Source of the DNA: Streptomyces marincola
Lineage (GTDB): Bacteria > Actinomycetota > Actinomycetes > Streptomycetales > Streptomycetaceae
Length of the DNA: 64,000 bases
NCBI RefSeq assembly: GCF_020410765.1
Contig: NZ_CP084541.1
Location: forward strand, 5,572,001 to 5,636,000
Direction of reading: 5' to 3'
Positions 1 through 12,124 of the stretch are shown here, one piece after another. A model generated the notes under the pieces. The model worked only from the letters and a program-made list of their open reading frames with translations. It had not been told where the DNA came from and ran no database searches. A program made the position numbers and the translations under genes. Each line of letters begins with the position of its first letter. Within the stretch, counting starts at the first letter, position 1.

Positions 1-383
1 AGCGCAGCGGGGTGACCGAGCCGTTCAGCCGGGACAAGGTCATCGCCGGCGTCCGCAAGGCGTGCCAGGGGCGGCCGGTCACCGCGGACGCGCTCGCGCA
101 GCTCGGGCAGCGGGTGGAGGAGGCCGTGCGGGCCACCGGCAGCGCCGAGCTGTCCACCCATGACGTCGGGCTGGCGATACTCGGCCCGCTGCGGGAGCTG
201 GACCTGGTGGCGTACCTGCGTTTCGCGTCCGTCTACCGGGCGTTCGACTCGCTTGAGGACTTCGAGGCCGCCATCGCCGAGCTACGCGAAGGCGCTCCGG
301 ACGCGCCCCGCGGGGCGCGACCGGCCGCGGAGGCGGGCGGGGGCACCGGACCCGCGGGCCGGCCCGCGGGCGCCGCCGGCTGA
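1..383 (+). CDS. nrdR: Transcriptional repressor NrdR, C-terminal part (5' end outside window)
   Basis: This is the C-terminal portion of the ATP-cone repressor that controls ribonucleotide reductase genes. The reading frame is already open at base 3 and begins [16 protein letters not shown], which is the middle of the ATP-cone domain. The ATP-cone continues through [15 protein letters not shown] near residue 80. The N-terminal zinc ribbon that binds DNA lies outside the window. The tail after about residue 95 is a low-complexity Ala/Gly/Pro/Arg stretch, common in streptomycete NrdR proteins. The next gene is the class II reductase nrdJ, 123 nt downstream on the same strand, which matches the known nrdRJ arrangement. 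NrdR senses ATP/dATP through the cone; that role is family knowledge. Confidence 0.93.
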   Translation, partial: RSGVTEPFSRDKVIAGVRKACQGRPVTADALAQLGQRVEEAVRATGSAELSTHDVGLAILGPLRELDLVAYLRFASVYRAFDSLEDFEAAIAELREGAPDAPRGARPAAEAGGGTGPAGRPAGAAG

Positions 384-506
384 GCCGCGGCCCGGCCCCA
401 CACAAGCCGACCGGTGCGCATCGGTGCGCTCCGGCCATCAGAACGAAAGCCGTGAGCCAGGACGTTCTGGGTCACATGAGGGCGTTTGCCCTGACAGGGA
501 GGCGGA

Positions 507-3401
<2,895 letters not shown>

Positions 3402-3468
3402 TCCGGGCGGGTTCGTACCCGATGAACCGCCGACCGTGACCGGTCGCGACTGATCCGGTAGGGATGCG

Positions 3469-3500
3469 GGAGGGGGAGGCGCGCGGGCGCCTCCCCCTCC
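3469..3500 (+). terminator. Hairpin terminator after nrdJ
   Basis: A perfect 14-bp inverted repeat (arms 3469-3482 and 3487-3500) with a 4-nt loop starts 67 nt after the nrdJ stop. There is no T-run, as is usual for streptomycete terminators. Confidence 0.8.
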
Positions 3501-3591
3501 GGTGTCGCCGGCGGCCGTTGAGGCTCCGGCGGTCCTTCGTCGCGCGGATGATCGACGTTCTCCTACGCCCGGCGGTGGAGATGGCCGTACG

Positions 3592-4209
3592 ATGGCGCGC
3601 GTGCTGGTCAAGTGGATGCGGTGCACGGTGGTCGACCGAGTCGGCTTCGAGCGCGGGCAGCGGAAGTGGGCGGGGCTGCCGGGCGAGCCCGGGTTCCGGG
3701 CCCAGGGCGGTGGGTGGAGCCGGACGCGGCCGGGTGTGGTGCACCTTTTCGGCTTCTGGGAGAGCCGGGCGTTCTACGACTCGTTCATGGCACGCTCGCA
3801 CGACCGGCTGGCCGCCGCGCAGAACGGTACGTATCAGGACATGCGGGTGCGCCTGTTCCAGTACCGCTTCGACGTGAAGATGGGCTTCGAACCGAAGTTC
3901 ACGGACGCGGACCTGCTGCGCGTCGCGCACTGCACCGTGCACGACGACCGCGCCGAGCATTTCGCCCTGATGCAGGAGAAGGTGTGGAACCCGGCGATGG
4001 CCGGGTCGCCAGGCATGCTGCGCGGAGTGTTCGCCGAGGCGGAACCGGAGAGCGAGTTCCTCGTGCTGTCCATGTGGGACTCGGCCGCCGAGCGGGCCAA
4101 GTACCGTGCCGAACGCGTCGAACGGCTGGCGCTGCGCGCCCAGACCGGGGCCGACGTGGCGGCCATCACCGGTGATGTCATCGACATGGAACCCGGCTGG
4201 ACCGTCTGA
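3592..4209 (+). CDS. YdbC-like protein (DUF4937 family)
   Basis: The 205-residue product resembles YdbC/DUF4937 proteins, small cytoplasmic proteins of the dimeric alpha-beta barrel type with no established function. Two similar halves are visible: VHLFGFWESRAFYDSFMARS in the first and FLVLSMWDSAAERAKYRAER in the second. Both have the pattern of a hydrophobic strand followed by a helix, so an internal duplication is likely. I chose the ATG that gives MARVLVKWMRC because this begins the conserved region; an in-frame start 30 codons upstream would add only a low-complexity Arg/Pro stretch. It lies between nrdJ and a phosphatase on the same strand but has its own upstream gap. No catalytic residues can be named. 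Confidence 0.78.
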   Translation: MARVLVKWMRCTVVDRVGFERGQRKWAGLPGEPGFRAQGGGWSRTRPGVVHLFGFWESRAFYDSFMARSHDRLAAAQNGTYQDMRVRLFQYRFDVKMGFEPKFTDADLLRVAHCTVHDDRAEHFALMQEKVWNPAMAGSPGMLRGVFAEAEPESEFLVLSMWDSAAERAKYRAERVERLALRAQTGADVAAITGDVIDMEPGWTV

Positions 4210-4245
4210 GGCCCGGGGTGCGCGGCGGCAGGGCTCGTGCCGAAC

Positions 4246-4251
4246 TACCCT
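4246..4251 (+). promoter_or_regulatory. -10 hexamer of a leaderless promoter
   Basis: TACCCT lies exactly 6 nt before the ATG of the histidine phosphatase gene, so transcription should begin at or next to the A of the start codon. No ribosome binding site is present. Confidence 0.55.
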
Positions 4252-4257
4252 GAGACC

Positions 4258-4923
4258 ATGGCACAGCCTCGGCGTATCGTCCTGCTCCGGCACGGAGAGT
4301 CCCAGGGGAACTGGGACGACTCGGTGTACGAGCGTGTTCCCGACCACGCGTTGGAACTGACGGAGAAGGGCAGGCGGCAGGCCGAGGCGGCGGGGGCGCA
4401 CCTGCGGGAACTCTTCGGTGAGGAGAGGGTGTCGGCGTACGTGTCGCCGTACCGGCGCACCCATCAGACCTTCCGGGCGCTGGCCCTCGATCCCACCCGG
4501 GTCCGGGTCCGCGAGGAGCCGAGGCTGCGGGAACAGGACTGGGGCAACTGGCAGGACCGGGCCGATGTGCTGCGGCAGAAGCGGGCGCGGGACGCCTACG
4601 GGCACTTCTTCTACCGGTTCGCCCAGGGGGAGTCGGGGGCGGATGTGTACGACCGCGTCGGGGCGTTCCTCGAAAGTCTGTGGCGCAGTTTCGAGAAACC
4701 CGACCATCCGCCGAACGTCCTGCTGGTGACGCACGGCCTGACCATGCGGCTGTTCTGCATGCGCTGGCTGCACTGGACCGTCGCCGAGTTCGAGTCGTTG
4801 TCCAACCCGGGCAACGGCGAGACGCGCGAACTGCTGCTCGGCTCCGATCGCCGGTACCACCTCGACCGGCCCTTCGAGCGCTGGCACACGCCCGAGCGGC
4901 CCTTCGAGGGCTGGTGCGCGTAG
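4258..4923 (+). CDS. Histidine phosphatase family protein
   Basis: This 221-residue protein belongs to the phosphoglycerate mutase-like histidine phosphatases. The N-terminal RHG motif appears as [12 protein letters not shown] (residues 7-18), where His is the phosphate acceptor. The second catalytic His is in [11 protein letters not shown] near residue 160, and the expected Arg is in [11 protein letters not shown] near residue 65. The substrate cannot be told from sequence; many family members act on small phosphorylated metabolites. The start was placed at the ATG that follows a -10-like TACCCT by 6 nt; the in-frame upstream GTG would add seven residues without homology. RNase HII follows 13 nt after the stop, so the two may be partly co-transcribed. 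Confidence 0.88.
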   Translation: MAQPRRIVLLRHGESQGNWDDSVYERVPDHALELTEKGRRQAEAAGAHLRELFGEERVSAYVSPYRRTHQTFRALALDPTRVRVREEPRLREQDWGNWQDRADVLRQKRARDAYGHFFYRFAQGESGADVYDRVGAFLESLWRSFEKPDHPPNVLLVTHGLTMRLFCMRWLHWTVAEFESLSNPGNGETRELLLGSDRRYHLDRPFERWHTPERPFEGWCA

Positions 4924-4936
4924 GCTGGCCCGCGTC

Positions 4937-5641
4937 ATGCCGTACGAGCCTCCCACCCACCGCGTCGAGCGGTCGATTCGTGCCACCACGGGCGCCCGCG
5001 TCGTCGCCGGGGTCGACGAAGTCGGCCGTGGTGCCTGGGCGGGCCCCGTGACCGTGTGCGCCGCGGTGACGGGTCTGCGCAGGCCCCCGGAGGGCCTGAC
5101 CGATTCCAAACTGCTGACGCCGCTGCGGAGAACGGCGCTGGCCGAGGTGCTGACCGGATGGGTGACCCAGCACGCGCTGGGGCACGCCTCCGCCGAGGAG
5201 ATCGACGCGCTCGGCATGACGGCGGCGCTCCGCCTCGCCGCGGTCCGGGCCCTTGAGGCGCTCCCGGAACGGCCCGACGCGGTGATCCTGGACGGCAAGC
5301 ACGACTACCTGGGAGAGCCGTGGAACGTGCGCACGGTCGTCAAGGGGGACCAGTCGTGCGTCGCGGTGGCCGCGGCGTCCGTCATCGCCAAGGTGAGCAG
5401 GGACGCCATGCTGGCCGCGCTGGCCCCCGAGTGCCCCGAGTACGACTTCGCCAGCAACGCCGGGTATCCCTCCCCGGTGCACAAGTCCGCGCTGGAGGAG
5501 CACGGGCCCACTCGGCACCACCGTCGGTCGTGGGCCTACCTGGACGCGCTCCCTCGCTGGCGTCATCTCAGACTCCCCTCCCCGCGCGAGGCGAAGGCCG
5601 CCGATTCCCTGGAGGACGCCGGCCAGCTCGGCATCTTCTGA
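4937..5641 (+). CDS. rnhB: Ribonuclease HII
   Basis: The 234-residue enzyme cleaves RNA in RNA-DNA hybrids and removes single ribonucleotides from DNA. The catalytic Asp-Glu pair is in [14 protein letters not shown] near residue 28, and a further metal-binding Asp is in [12 protein letters not shown] near residue 120. The segment [20 protein letters not shown] is the family's signature around the Ser/Ala-rich helix. The length is usual for the family. The gene lies next to a histidine phosphatase on the same strand and converges with the RecQ-type helicase gene, 49 nt apart. Confidence 0.96.
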   Translation: MPYEPPTHRVERSIRATTGARVVAGVDEVGRGAWAGPVTVCAAVTGLRRPPEGLTDSKLLTPLRRTALAEVLTGWVTQHALGHASAEEIDALGMTAALRLAAVRALEALPERPDAVILDGKHDYLGEPWNVRTVVKGDQSCVAVAAASVIAKVSRDAMLAALAPECPEYDFASNAGYPSPVHKSALEEHGPTRHHRRSWAYLDALPRWRHLRLPSPREAKAADSLEDAGQLGIF

Positions 5642-5690
5642 GGGCTTTCGCGGCGGCGGCCGGTCCGCGGCCGGCTCCCGGCGCCGGCGT

Positions 5691-7883
5691 TCAGCCCTGG
5701 ACGGCCAGGACCAGGGGCAGCACCTCCCCGCTTCCCGCGGCGCGCAGCAGCCGGGCCGCGAGTGCCAGCGTCCACCCCGATTCGGTGTAGTCGTCCACCA
5801 GCAGCAGGGGCCCGTCGGCGTTCTTCACGGCCTCGGCGAGCCCGGGCCCCAGGCCGAGGGAGCCGCTGAGCGCGTGCACGCGGCGGGCGCTGTTGCTGCG
5901 GGCGGGCGTGGCGGTGCCGGTGTCGATCGTGCCGAGGAACGGCATGCGGCCGACCGAGGCGACGCCCTCGGCCAGCGAGCCGACCAGCCGGGGGCGGGTG
6001 TGCGAGCCGACGGAGACGACGCCGACGGGGCGCGCCCGCCGGTCGGGCGCTCCGGGCGCCCAGCCCCCCGGCCCTTTGGCCCAGTCGGTGAGCACGGTGA
6101 TCACCGCGTTCAGGACGTCGTCGGGGACGGGGCCGTCTCCGGAGCCGGGGGAGAGCAGCGGGCGCAGCCGGTTGCCCCAGCCGATGTCCGACAACCGGCC
6201 CAGGGCCCGCCCCGGGGCAGCCTGTTCGCCCGCGGGGATACGGCCCTTCAGGTCGACACCCGTCGCGGGCAGCCCTGTCGGCCACATGCGGCGGGGCTCG
6301 ACCGGGAGGCCGGGCCTGGCCAGCTCGCCCCTGGCGGCCTCGACGGTGGCCGGCATGACGTCGGCCGCGTACCCGTCCCCGGTGCAGTTGTCGCAGCGTC
6401 CGCAGGGCCCGGCGTCCTCGTCGTCCAGCGCACGGCGCAGGAACTCCATGCGGCAGCCCTCGCCGGAGACGTAGTCGCGCATGGCCTGCTGCTCGGCCTG
6501 CCGCTGCCGGGCGACCTGGGCGTACCGCTCCGCGTCGTAGTGCCAGGGGCTTCCCGTGGCGGTCCATCCGCCGCGCTCCCGGCGGACCGCACCGTCCACG
6601 TCGAGGACCTTCAGCATCATCTCCAGACGAGAACGCCGCAGGTCCACGCGCGGTTCGAGGGCGGGCAGCGACATCGGCCGGTCGGCGGCGGCGAGCACGT
6701 CCAGGGTGCGTCGGACCTGCTCCTCGGGCGGGAAGGCGAGCGAGGCGAAGTAGCGCCAGATCGCCTCGTCCTCCGGGCCTGGCAGGAGCAGCACCTCGGC
6801 GTGCTCGACGCCGCGCCCGGCGCGGCCCACCTGCTGGTAGTAGGAGATGGGTGAGGAGGGCGAGCCGAGGTGCACGACGAAACCCAGATCGGGTTTGTCG
6901 AATCCCATGCCGAGTGCGGAGGTCGCGACCAGTGCCTTCACCCGGTTCGCCAGGAGGTCGTCCTCCGCGGCCTGCCGGTCGGCGTTCTCCATGCGTCCGG
7001 TGTAGGCGACCACATGGTGTCCGCGCGCGGTGAGGTGGGCGGAGACCTCCTCCGCCGCTGCGACGGTGAGGGTGTAGATGATGCCAGAGCCCGGCAGCCG
7101 CCCGAGGTTCTCGTCGAGCCAGGCCAGCCGGTGGGCCGCGTCGGGCAATCGCAGCACCGAGAGGCGCAGGCTCTCGCGGTCCAGTGGGCCGCGCAGCACC
7201 AAGGCCTCGGCCATCCCTTCGCCGGTGCCCAGCTGATCGGCGACGTCGGCCGTCACGCGGGCGTTGGCCGTGGCCGTCGTGGCCAGCACGGGCACCCCGG
7301 CCGGCAGCTCGGCGAGCAGGGTGCGCAGCCGGCGGTAGTCCGGGCGGAAGTCGTGGCCCCAGTCGGAGATGCAGTGGGCCTCGTCGACGACGAGCAGGCC
7401 GGTGGCCGCCGCGAGCCGGGGCAGGACGCGGTCGCGGAAGTCCGGATTGTTCAGGCGCTCGGGGCTGACGAGCAGGACGTCGACCTGCCCCGCCGCGATC
7501 TCCTCCTGTACGGTCTCCCACTCCTCGGTGTTCGCCGAGTTGATGGAGCGGGCCCGGATGCCGGCCGCGGCGGCGGCACCGATCTGGTTCCGCATGAGCG
7601 CGAGCAGCGGGGAGACGATCACCGTCGGGCCGCTTCCGCGCTCCCTGAGCAACGCCGTGGCCACGAAGTACACGGCGGACTTGCCCCAGCCCGTGCGCTG
7701 GACGACGAGTGCCCGCCGCCGGCCGGCGACCAGTGCCTCGATGGCGCGCCACTGGTCCTCGCGAAGTCGGGCCGCGCCGTCCGGAGCCCCGACGAGGCGC
7801 GCGAGCACGGCGTCGGCCGCCGAGCGAAGATCCGTCGGCTCCGGGGCGGGGTGCGGGGCCGAGCCCGCGGACTGCTGCTGCAT
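5691..7883 (-). CDS. recQ: RecQ-type DNA helicase with C-terminal phosphoribosyltransferase-like domain
   Basis: The protein (about 730 residues) is an ATP-dependent 3'-5' DNA helicase of the RecQ type. The Q-motif/Walker A region includes VVQRTGWGKSAVYF, and the DEAH box is in VVDEAHCISDWGHDFRPDYR. Motif VI is in SYYQQVGRAGRG. A RecQ zinc site follows, with Cys residues in GCRMEFLRR and PCGRCDNC. The last about 110 residues are not part of standard RecQ: they contain LLLVDDYTESGWTL, which matches the PRPP-binding loop of type I phosphoribosyltransferases. The start is uncertain. I use the ATG at 7883; a TTG 12 nt upstream is also possible, and neither has a well-spaced ribosome binding site. 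It diverges from the DUF4192 gene. Confidence 0.9.
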   Translation of the reverse strand: MQQQSAGSAPHPAPEPTDLRSAADAVLARLVGAPDGAARLREDQWRAIEALVAGRRRALVVQRTGWGKSAVYFVATALLRERGSGPTVIVSPLLALMRNQIGAAAAAGIRARSINSANTEEWETVQEEIAAGQVDVLLVSPERLNNPDFRDRVLPRLAAATGLLVVDEAHCISDWGHDFRPDYRRLRTLLAELPAGVPVLATTATANARVTADVADQLGTGEGMAEALVLRGPLDRESLRLSVLRLPDAAHRLAWLDENLGRLPGSGIIYTLTVAAAEEVSAHLTARGHHVVAYTGRMENADRQAAEDDLLANRVKALVATSALGMGFDKPDLGFVVHLGSPSSPISYYQQVGRAGRGVEHAEVLLLPGPEDEAIWRYFASLAFPPEEQVRRTLDVLAAADRPMSLPALEPRVDLRRSRLEMMLKVLDVDGAVRRERGGWTATGSPWHYDAERYAQVARQRQAEQQAMRDYVSGEGCRMEFLRRALDDEDAGPCGRCDNCTGDGYAADVMPATVEAARGELARPGLPVEPRRMWPTGLPATGVDLKGRIPAGEQAAPGRALGRLSDIGWGNRLRPLLSPGSGDGPVPDDVLNAVITVLTDWAKGPGGWAPGAPDRRARPVGVVSVGSHTRPRLVGSLAEGVASVGRMPFLGTIDTGTATPARSNSARRVHALSGSLGLGPGLAEAVKNADGPLLLVDDYTESGWTLALAARLLRAAGSGEVLPLVLAVQG

Positions 7884-8016
7884 GCCTCCATGCAAACCGA
7901 TGGGGGCCCGTGCCCGCCAATCAGCTTGTGGAAAACCCCATCATTCTTCATATCAACGGTCATTCCTGTGGACAACGCTCGGCACGGACGCCTCCGATGG
8001 GGGCATGCTGCGGGGC

Positions 8017-9168
8017 ATGTCCTCACTCAGTGAATCCACTTCGTCACTCACCGATCCGTTCCGGCTGGTCAGGCTCCGCGGTCCCGCGGACCTGGCCGAC
8101 GCCCTTCCCTATCTCCTGGGGCGCGACCCCGAAGGGTCCGTCGTTCTCATCGGGCTGCACGGCGCGCACGGGAGGCTCCTCGGCCGAGTCCACTCCGGTA
8201 TTCCGGTCCGGGAGGACGGTTGGCGCGAGGCGGCCGAGGCGATGGCCGCCTGCCTCGTGGGGGAGAGCCGCAAGCGCAACGGCGCCCCACCCGACGCCGC
8301 CCTCGTCTGCCTGTGCCGGTCCCCGGAGCCGGGTGGCCGTGCCCTCGACGTCAAGGAACGGCTCGCTCCGCTGGCGCGGCTGCTGCGCGTATCGTGCGGC
8401 GCGCTCGACGTCCCGGTGGTCGAAGCCCTGTATCTCACCGGGGACCGCTACTGGTCCTACTGCTGTGCCACGGACGACTGCTGTCCTCCCGATGGCAACA
8501 AGCTGCCCGAGGCGGGGACTTCGCCGATGGCGGCCGCAGCCGCGTACGCCGGGCTGCGGGTGCCGGAGCCCGCCGGCCGGCAGGAGCGCAGGCTCCTCCC
8601 GCTGGCCGGCGAGGCCGCCGCGCGGCAGCTGCGGGCCTTCGACGCGGTGGCTCCGGAGCTGGTGCGGCCCATGCTGGGGGCATCGCGGGAGGCGGTCACC
8701 GTGCGGGCCGCGACGCTGGAACTCGCGGAGTCGATGGTGGGGCGGTTCCGCCGGGCGCCGGCCGCGATCGACGGTGTCTCGCCCGACGAACGGGACGACG
8801 CCCTGATCACCTCGGAGGAGGCTGCCCGTCTGATCATCGGGCTCCAGGACCGCACCACGCGGGACATCGCCGCCGAGTGGATGGAGGGCCCGGAAGCGGG
8901 AGCCGCGTTGCGGCTGTGGCGCACTCTCGTCCGGCGCTGCGTCGGGCCGTTCGCCGAGCACGCGGCGGCGCCGCTCACCCTCGCGGGCTGGGTGGCCTGG
9001 TCCACCGGGGACCTGTCGGGCGCGCAGGTGGCGCTGGCCAGAGCACTGGAGCGGGATCCGGAATACGTGTTCGCCCGGCTCCTGCGGCAGGCGTATCTGG
9101 AGGGCGTCGACCCCGAGGGGTTGCGCCGGTGCATGCGCGAGCAGCGTGCGGCCCGCGAGCGCGAATGA
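8017..9168 (+). CDS. DUF4192 domain-containing protein
   Basis: The 383-residue product matches DUF4192, a family found almost only in actinobacteria and without known function. The N-terminal signature is visible as [20 protein letters not shown] (residues 22-41), followed by a region with CVGESRKR-like and [15 protein letters not shown] segments. The C-terminal third is helical and resembles the usual TPR-like tail [18 protein letters not shown]. The ATG was chosen to give [15 protein letters not shown]; another ATG 12 nt upstream is in frame. It shares a 133-nt divergent promoter region with the RecQ-type helicase and is followed 28 nt later by a Nudix gene with its own promoter. It is probably cytosolic, as no membrane segment or signal peptide is present. 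Confidence 0.86.
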   Translation: MSSLSESTSSLTDPFRLVRLRGPADLADALPYLLGRDPEGSVVLIGLHGAHGRLLGRVHSGIPVREDGWREAAEAMAACLVGESRKRNGAPPDAALVCLCRSPEPGGRALDVKERLAPLARLLRVSCGALDVPVVEALYLTGDRYWSYCCATDDCCPPDGNKLPEAGTSPMAAAAAYAGLRVPEPAGRQERRLLPLAGEAAARQLRAFDAVAPELVRPMLGASREAVTVRAATLELAESMVGRFRRAPAAIDGVSPDERDDALITSEEAARLIIGLQDRTTRDIAAEWMEGPEAGAALRLWRTLVRRCVGPFAEHAAAPLTLAGWVAWSTGDLSGAQVALARALERDPEYVFARLLRQAYLEGVDPEGLRRCMREQRAARERE

Positions 9169-9184
9169 CGGTGTGGGGGAGCCC

Positions 9185-9190
9185 TATGAT
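9185..9190 (+). promoter_or_regulatory. -10 hexamer of a leaderless promoter
   Basis: TATGAT, one mismatch from the TATAAT consensus, ends 6 nt before the ATG of the Nudix gene. This spacing predicts a leaderless transcript and supports that start. Confidence 0.6.
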
Positions 9191-9196
9191 CACGGC

Positions 9197-9934
9197 ATGC
9201 CCTACGACCCGTCGGAGTACCCGCCGTTCGCCGTCACCGTCGACCTGGTGGTGCTCACCGTCAGGCAGCATGCGTTGTGCGCTCTCACGGTGCGGCGGGG
9301 CGAGGAGCCGTTCCGGGGGCAGTGGGCACTTCCCGGCGGCTTCGTGCGGGCCGACGAGGACTTGGCCACCGCCGCGGCCAGGGAGCTGGCCGAGGAGACC
9401 GGACTGCTGGCCCATGACTCCGGCAGCCGGCACGCCGGCGCGCACCTCGAACAGCTGGCCACGTACGGCGATCCCTCCCGCGATCCCAGAATGCGGGTGG
9501 TCAGTGTGGCGTACCTCGTCCTCGCTCCCGACCTGCCCGCGCCCACGGCGGGCGGCGACGCCGGAGGCGCCCAGTGGGCGCCGGTCGGGCGGTTGCTCGG
9601 CACGGGCGGGCCGGCGGACGAGCGCCTTGCCTTCGACCACGCGACCATCCTGGCCGACGGAGTCGAGCGGGCCCGATCGAAGATCGAGTACTCCTCGCTC
9701 GCGGCTGCCTTCTGTCCGGCGGAGTTCACGGTCGGCGAGCTGCGCCGGGTGTACGAGGCGGTATGGGGGGTGTCGCTGGATCCACGCAACTTCCACCGGA
9801 AAGTGACGGGAACGCCCGGGTTCCTGGTGCCTGTCGGGGGGACGACGACCCGCCAGGGCGGCCGGCCGGCGCAGTTGTTCCGGGCCGGAGGCGCCAGCGC
9901 CCTGAACCCGCCGATGCTGCGCCCCGAGGGCTAG
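9197..9934 (+). CDS. Nudix hydrolase with C-terminal winged-helix-like domain (NrtR-like)
   Basis: This 245-residue protein has a complete Nudix box, starting at [20 protein letters not shown] and ending TGL (about residues 48-70), with the metal-binding REXXEE core intact. A C-terminal domain of about 80 residues contains [20 protein letters not shown] and NFHRKV, the layout of NrtR/DUF4916-like winged-helix tails. Proteins of this type are either ADP-ribose/NAD-related hydrolases or ligand-sensing repressors of NAD metabolism; the intact box suggests that catalysis is retained. The start ATG lies 6 nt after TATGAT, so the mRNA is probably leaderless; an upstream GTG-like start would add residues without homology. 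The neighbours give no NAD-pathway context. Confidence 0.88.
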   Translation: MPYDPSEYPPFAVTVDLVVLTVRQHALCALTVRRGEEPFRGQWALPGGFVRADEDLATAAARELAEETGLLAHDSGSRHAGAHLEQLATYGDPSRDPRMRVVSVAYLVLAPDLPAPTAGGDAGGAQWAPVGRLLGTGGPADERLAFDHATILADGVERARSKIEYSSLAAAFCPAEFTVGELRRVYEAVWGVSLDPRNFHRKVTGTPGFLVPVGGTTTRQGGRPAQLFRAGGASALNPPMLRPEG

Positions 9935-10135
9935 AACTGGTGCCGTGCCGTTCGGATCCTCGTGGATCGAGCGGCGTCGCCGGGGGCGGTGCGGCGCCTC
10001 GCCGGGCACCGCACCGCGACGCCGCTGCTCGGCGGCGCACCCCGGTTGACGCGGCATCTGGGGAGTCCGCGCGTCTCCCGGAAAATCCGATATGTCCCGT
10101 TATCGTGCCAGGGTGCATGCTCAACGGGAGAATCG

Positions 10136-11926
10136 ATGATCCAGGCCATCGGACTCACCAGCGCGACACGGCGTGAACGGTCACCGACCGTCGACGATCT
10201 CACCTTCGAGGCACGAGCGGGCAGTGTGACCGCGTTGTCGGGGCCGTCCGGCGCGGGGAAGTCGACGGCGCTCAGGCTGATGCTCCAGCTGATTCCCGGT
10301 CGCGGCGTGGCGCTGTTCCGCGGCAGGCCGCTCGCCCGGATCCCCCATCCCGCCCGCGAGATCGGCGTGCTCCTCGGCGATGTCCCCGGGCATCCGCGCC
10401 GCACCGCGGTGGGACACCTCAGGATGCTGGCCGCCGCGTGCGGTGTGCCCCCCGGGCGGGCCGAGGACGTGCTCGACGTGGTCGGCCTCAGCGGCCTGGC
10501 GGACCAGCGACTCGGGCTGTTCTCGCGGGGGATGGACCGTCGGCTCGGACTGGCGGCGGCGCTGCTCGGCGATCCGCACACGCTCGTCCTCGACGACCCG
10601 TCGCGGGGGCTCTCGCCCCGGGAGACCGCGTGGCTGCACACGTTGCTGCGCGGCTACGCGGAGCAGGGAGGCGCCGTCCTGGTCACCGGGCGGGATCCGG
10701 AAGGCGTCGCGCGGTTCGCCGACCGTGTGGTCAGCCTTGAGGCCGGACGGCTGGTGGCCGACCAGACCGCCGCCGACTTCGCGCGGGCCCGGCTGCGTCC
10801 CCGCGTCGCCGTGCGCACCCCGCACGCCGAGCGGCTCGCGGAGGCGCTGACCCGCCGCCTGCGGGACGTCGGGGCCGGGCCCGGCGGCGAGGTGCCCGAG
10901 GTGCTGCGGGAATCGGGCAGCCGCCTCTCGGTGTTCGGCGCCACCTGTGCGCTGGTCGGCGAGGTCGCCTACCAGAACAGGGTCCCCGTCCACCACCTCG
11001 CGGATGAGGTCGGCCCCGCCGGTGACGCGGCGGCGGCCGGGCCGCTGCATCGCGCCGACGGGCGGGGCGGCGCCCGTGTCGTCGTCGCGCGCGCGGAACC
11101 GGCCAGGAGCCCGCTCGCCGCCGCGTCGGCCCTGCCGCCGCGCCTTCCCGCGCTGCCGCCGCCGGGCCCGAGCTGGCCCGTGCGGTACGAACTGCGGCGC
11201 TGGGCGGGGCTGCCCGCGCTGTGGTGGCTGATGGGCCTGACCCTGGTCGCCGGTCTGGTGACGGCCCTGGCCCTCGTCTCCGGCGGGACGCACCCCGCCG
11301 AGCGCGTGCTGGCGGGGTGGGCGGAGCCGTTGCCGCTGCCGCCCGCCGCGCTGACCGCCGGCGTGCTCGGGGCCCTGGCCTTCGGGCACGAGTTCCGCTA
11401 TCCGGCGCTGACCCCGGCGCAGGTCGTCGTGCCGCGGCGGCTCTCCCTGCTGGTGGGCAAGCTGACCGTGACGGCGATCGCCGCCGCGGCTCTGGCCTGC
11501 GGCACGGTCGTGGTCAACGCCACGGCCCACACGCTGGTGTTCGGCGAGGACATCCCGGTCGAAGGGGACTGGCAGGCGGCTCTCGTCGCGACCGCCGGAC
11601 TCGCGGTGGGCTGCGCCTGGGCGGGGCTGCTCGCGGCGGGTATCTTCCGGGCCACGCTCGTCGGGTTCGCGGCCGTGGCCGCGGTGCCGCTCGCGCTGAC
11701 ACCGGCCGTCCGCGCGGTACTCGAAGGGCCGGCGGGTCAATCGCTCGACGGGCTGCCGGGACGACTGCACGCGTTGACCACGCTTCCGTTCCCGTCCGGA
11801 GTCGACCGCTGGCTGTCCGCTACAGGGCATCTCACGTCCCAGCCGATCGGCTGGGCGCTCGCTCTCTCCCTGCTGTTGCTGCTGTGCGGATATGCCCTCG
11901 TCAGCCTGCGCAGCGCGCTTCGCTGA
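10136..11926 (+). CDS. ABC transporter, ATP-binding domain fused to membrane domain
   Basis: The 596-residue protein couples an ABC ATPase to a membrane-spanning C-terminus. Walker A is GPSGAGKST (about residues 36-44), the signature loop is LFSRGMDRRLGLAAALLGDP, and Walker B is TLVLDDP. The SxGM signature is the form found in drug-type exporters such as DrrA. After a linker of about 100 residues rich in Ala, Arg and Pro, hydrophobic segments appear from LWWLMGLTLVAGLVTALAL to the C-terminal IGWALALSLLLLLCGYALVS, about six in total. The start ATG has GGGAG 5 nt upstream. No partner permease or regulator is adjacent, so substrate and direction are unknown; export is more likely from the subfamily. 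Confidence 0.85.
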   Translation: MIQAIGLTSATRRERSPTVDDLTFEARAGSVTALSGPSGAGKSTALRLMLQLIPGRGVALFRGRPLARIPHPAREIGVLLGDVPGHPRRTAVGHLRMLAAACGVPPGRAEDVLDVVGLSGLADQRLGLFSRGMDRRLGLAAALLGDPHTLVLDDPSRGLSPRETAWLHTLLRGYAEQGGAVLVTGRDPEGVARFADRVVSLEAGRLVADQTAADFARARLRPRVAVRTPHAERLAEALTRRLRDVGAGPGGEVPEVLRESGSRLSVFGATCALVGEVAYQNRVPVHHLADEVGPAGDAAAAGPLHRADGRGGARVVVARAEPARSPLAAASALPPRLPALPPPGPSWPVRYELRRWAGLPALWWLMGLTLVAGLVTALALVSGGTHPAERVLAGWAEPLPLPPAALTAGVLGALAFGHEFRYPALTPAQVVVPRRLSLLVGKLTVTAIAAAALACGTVVVNATAHTLVFGEDIPVEGDWQAALVATAGLAVGCAWAGLLAAGIFRATLVGFAAVAAVPLALTPAVRAVLEGPAGQSLDGLPGRLHALTTLPFPSGVDRWLSATGHLTSQPIGWALALSLLLLLCGYALVSLRSALR

Positions 11927-12124
11927 GGCGTCGGCGCCCGCGGCGCCCGGGGTGCGCCGCACCTGCTCCTCCGTCCCAACTGCCTCAGGACGGTTCGCAC
12001 TTGGCCACTGACCGTTCGTTTGCTTCCGATTAGGCGTCAATTATGTGGGGGGCGCCGATCACCCTTTCGTGTGCTTTTCACCAAAGACCTCAAGGTGTCA
12101 ACGCGCCCCGCCGACAAAGGAGGC

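Noticed and set aside
384..506. Cobalamin riboswitch before nrdJ
   Set aside because: The 123-nt gap is too short for the aptamer and lacks the conserved B12-box sequence; a B12-dependent enzyme would not need repression by B12.
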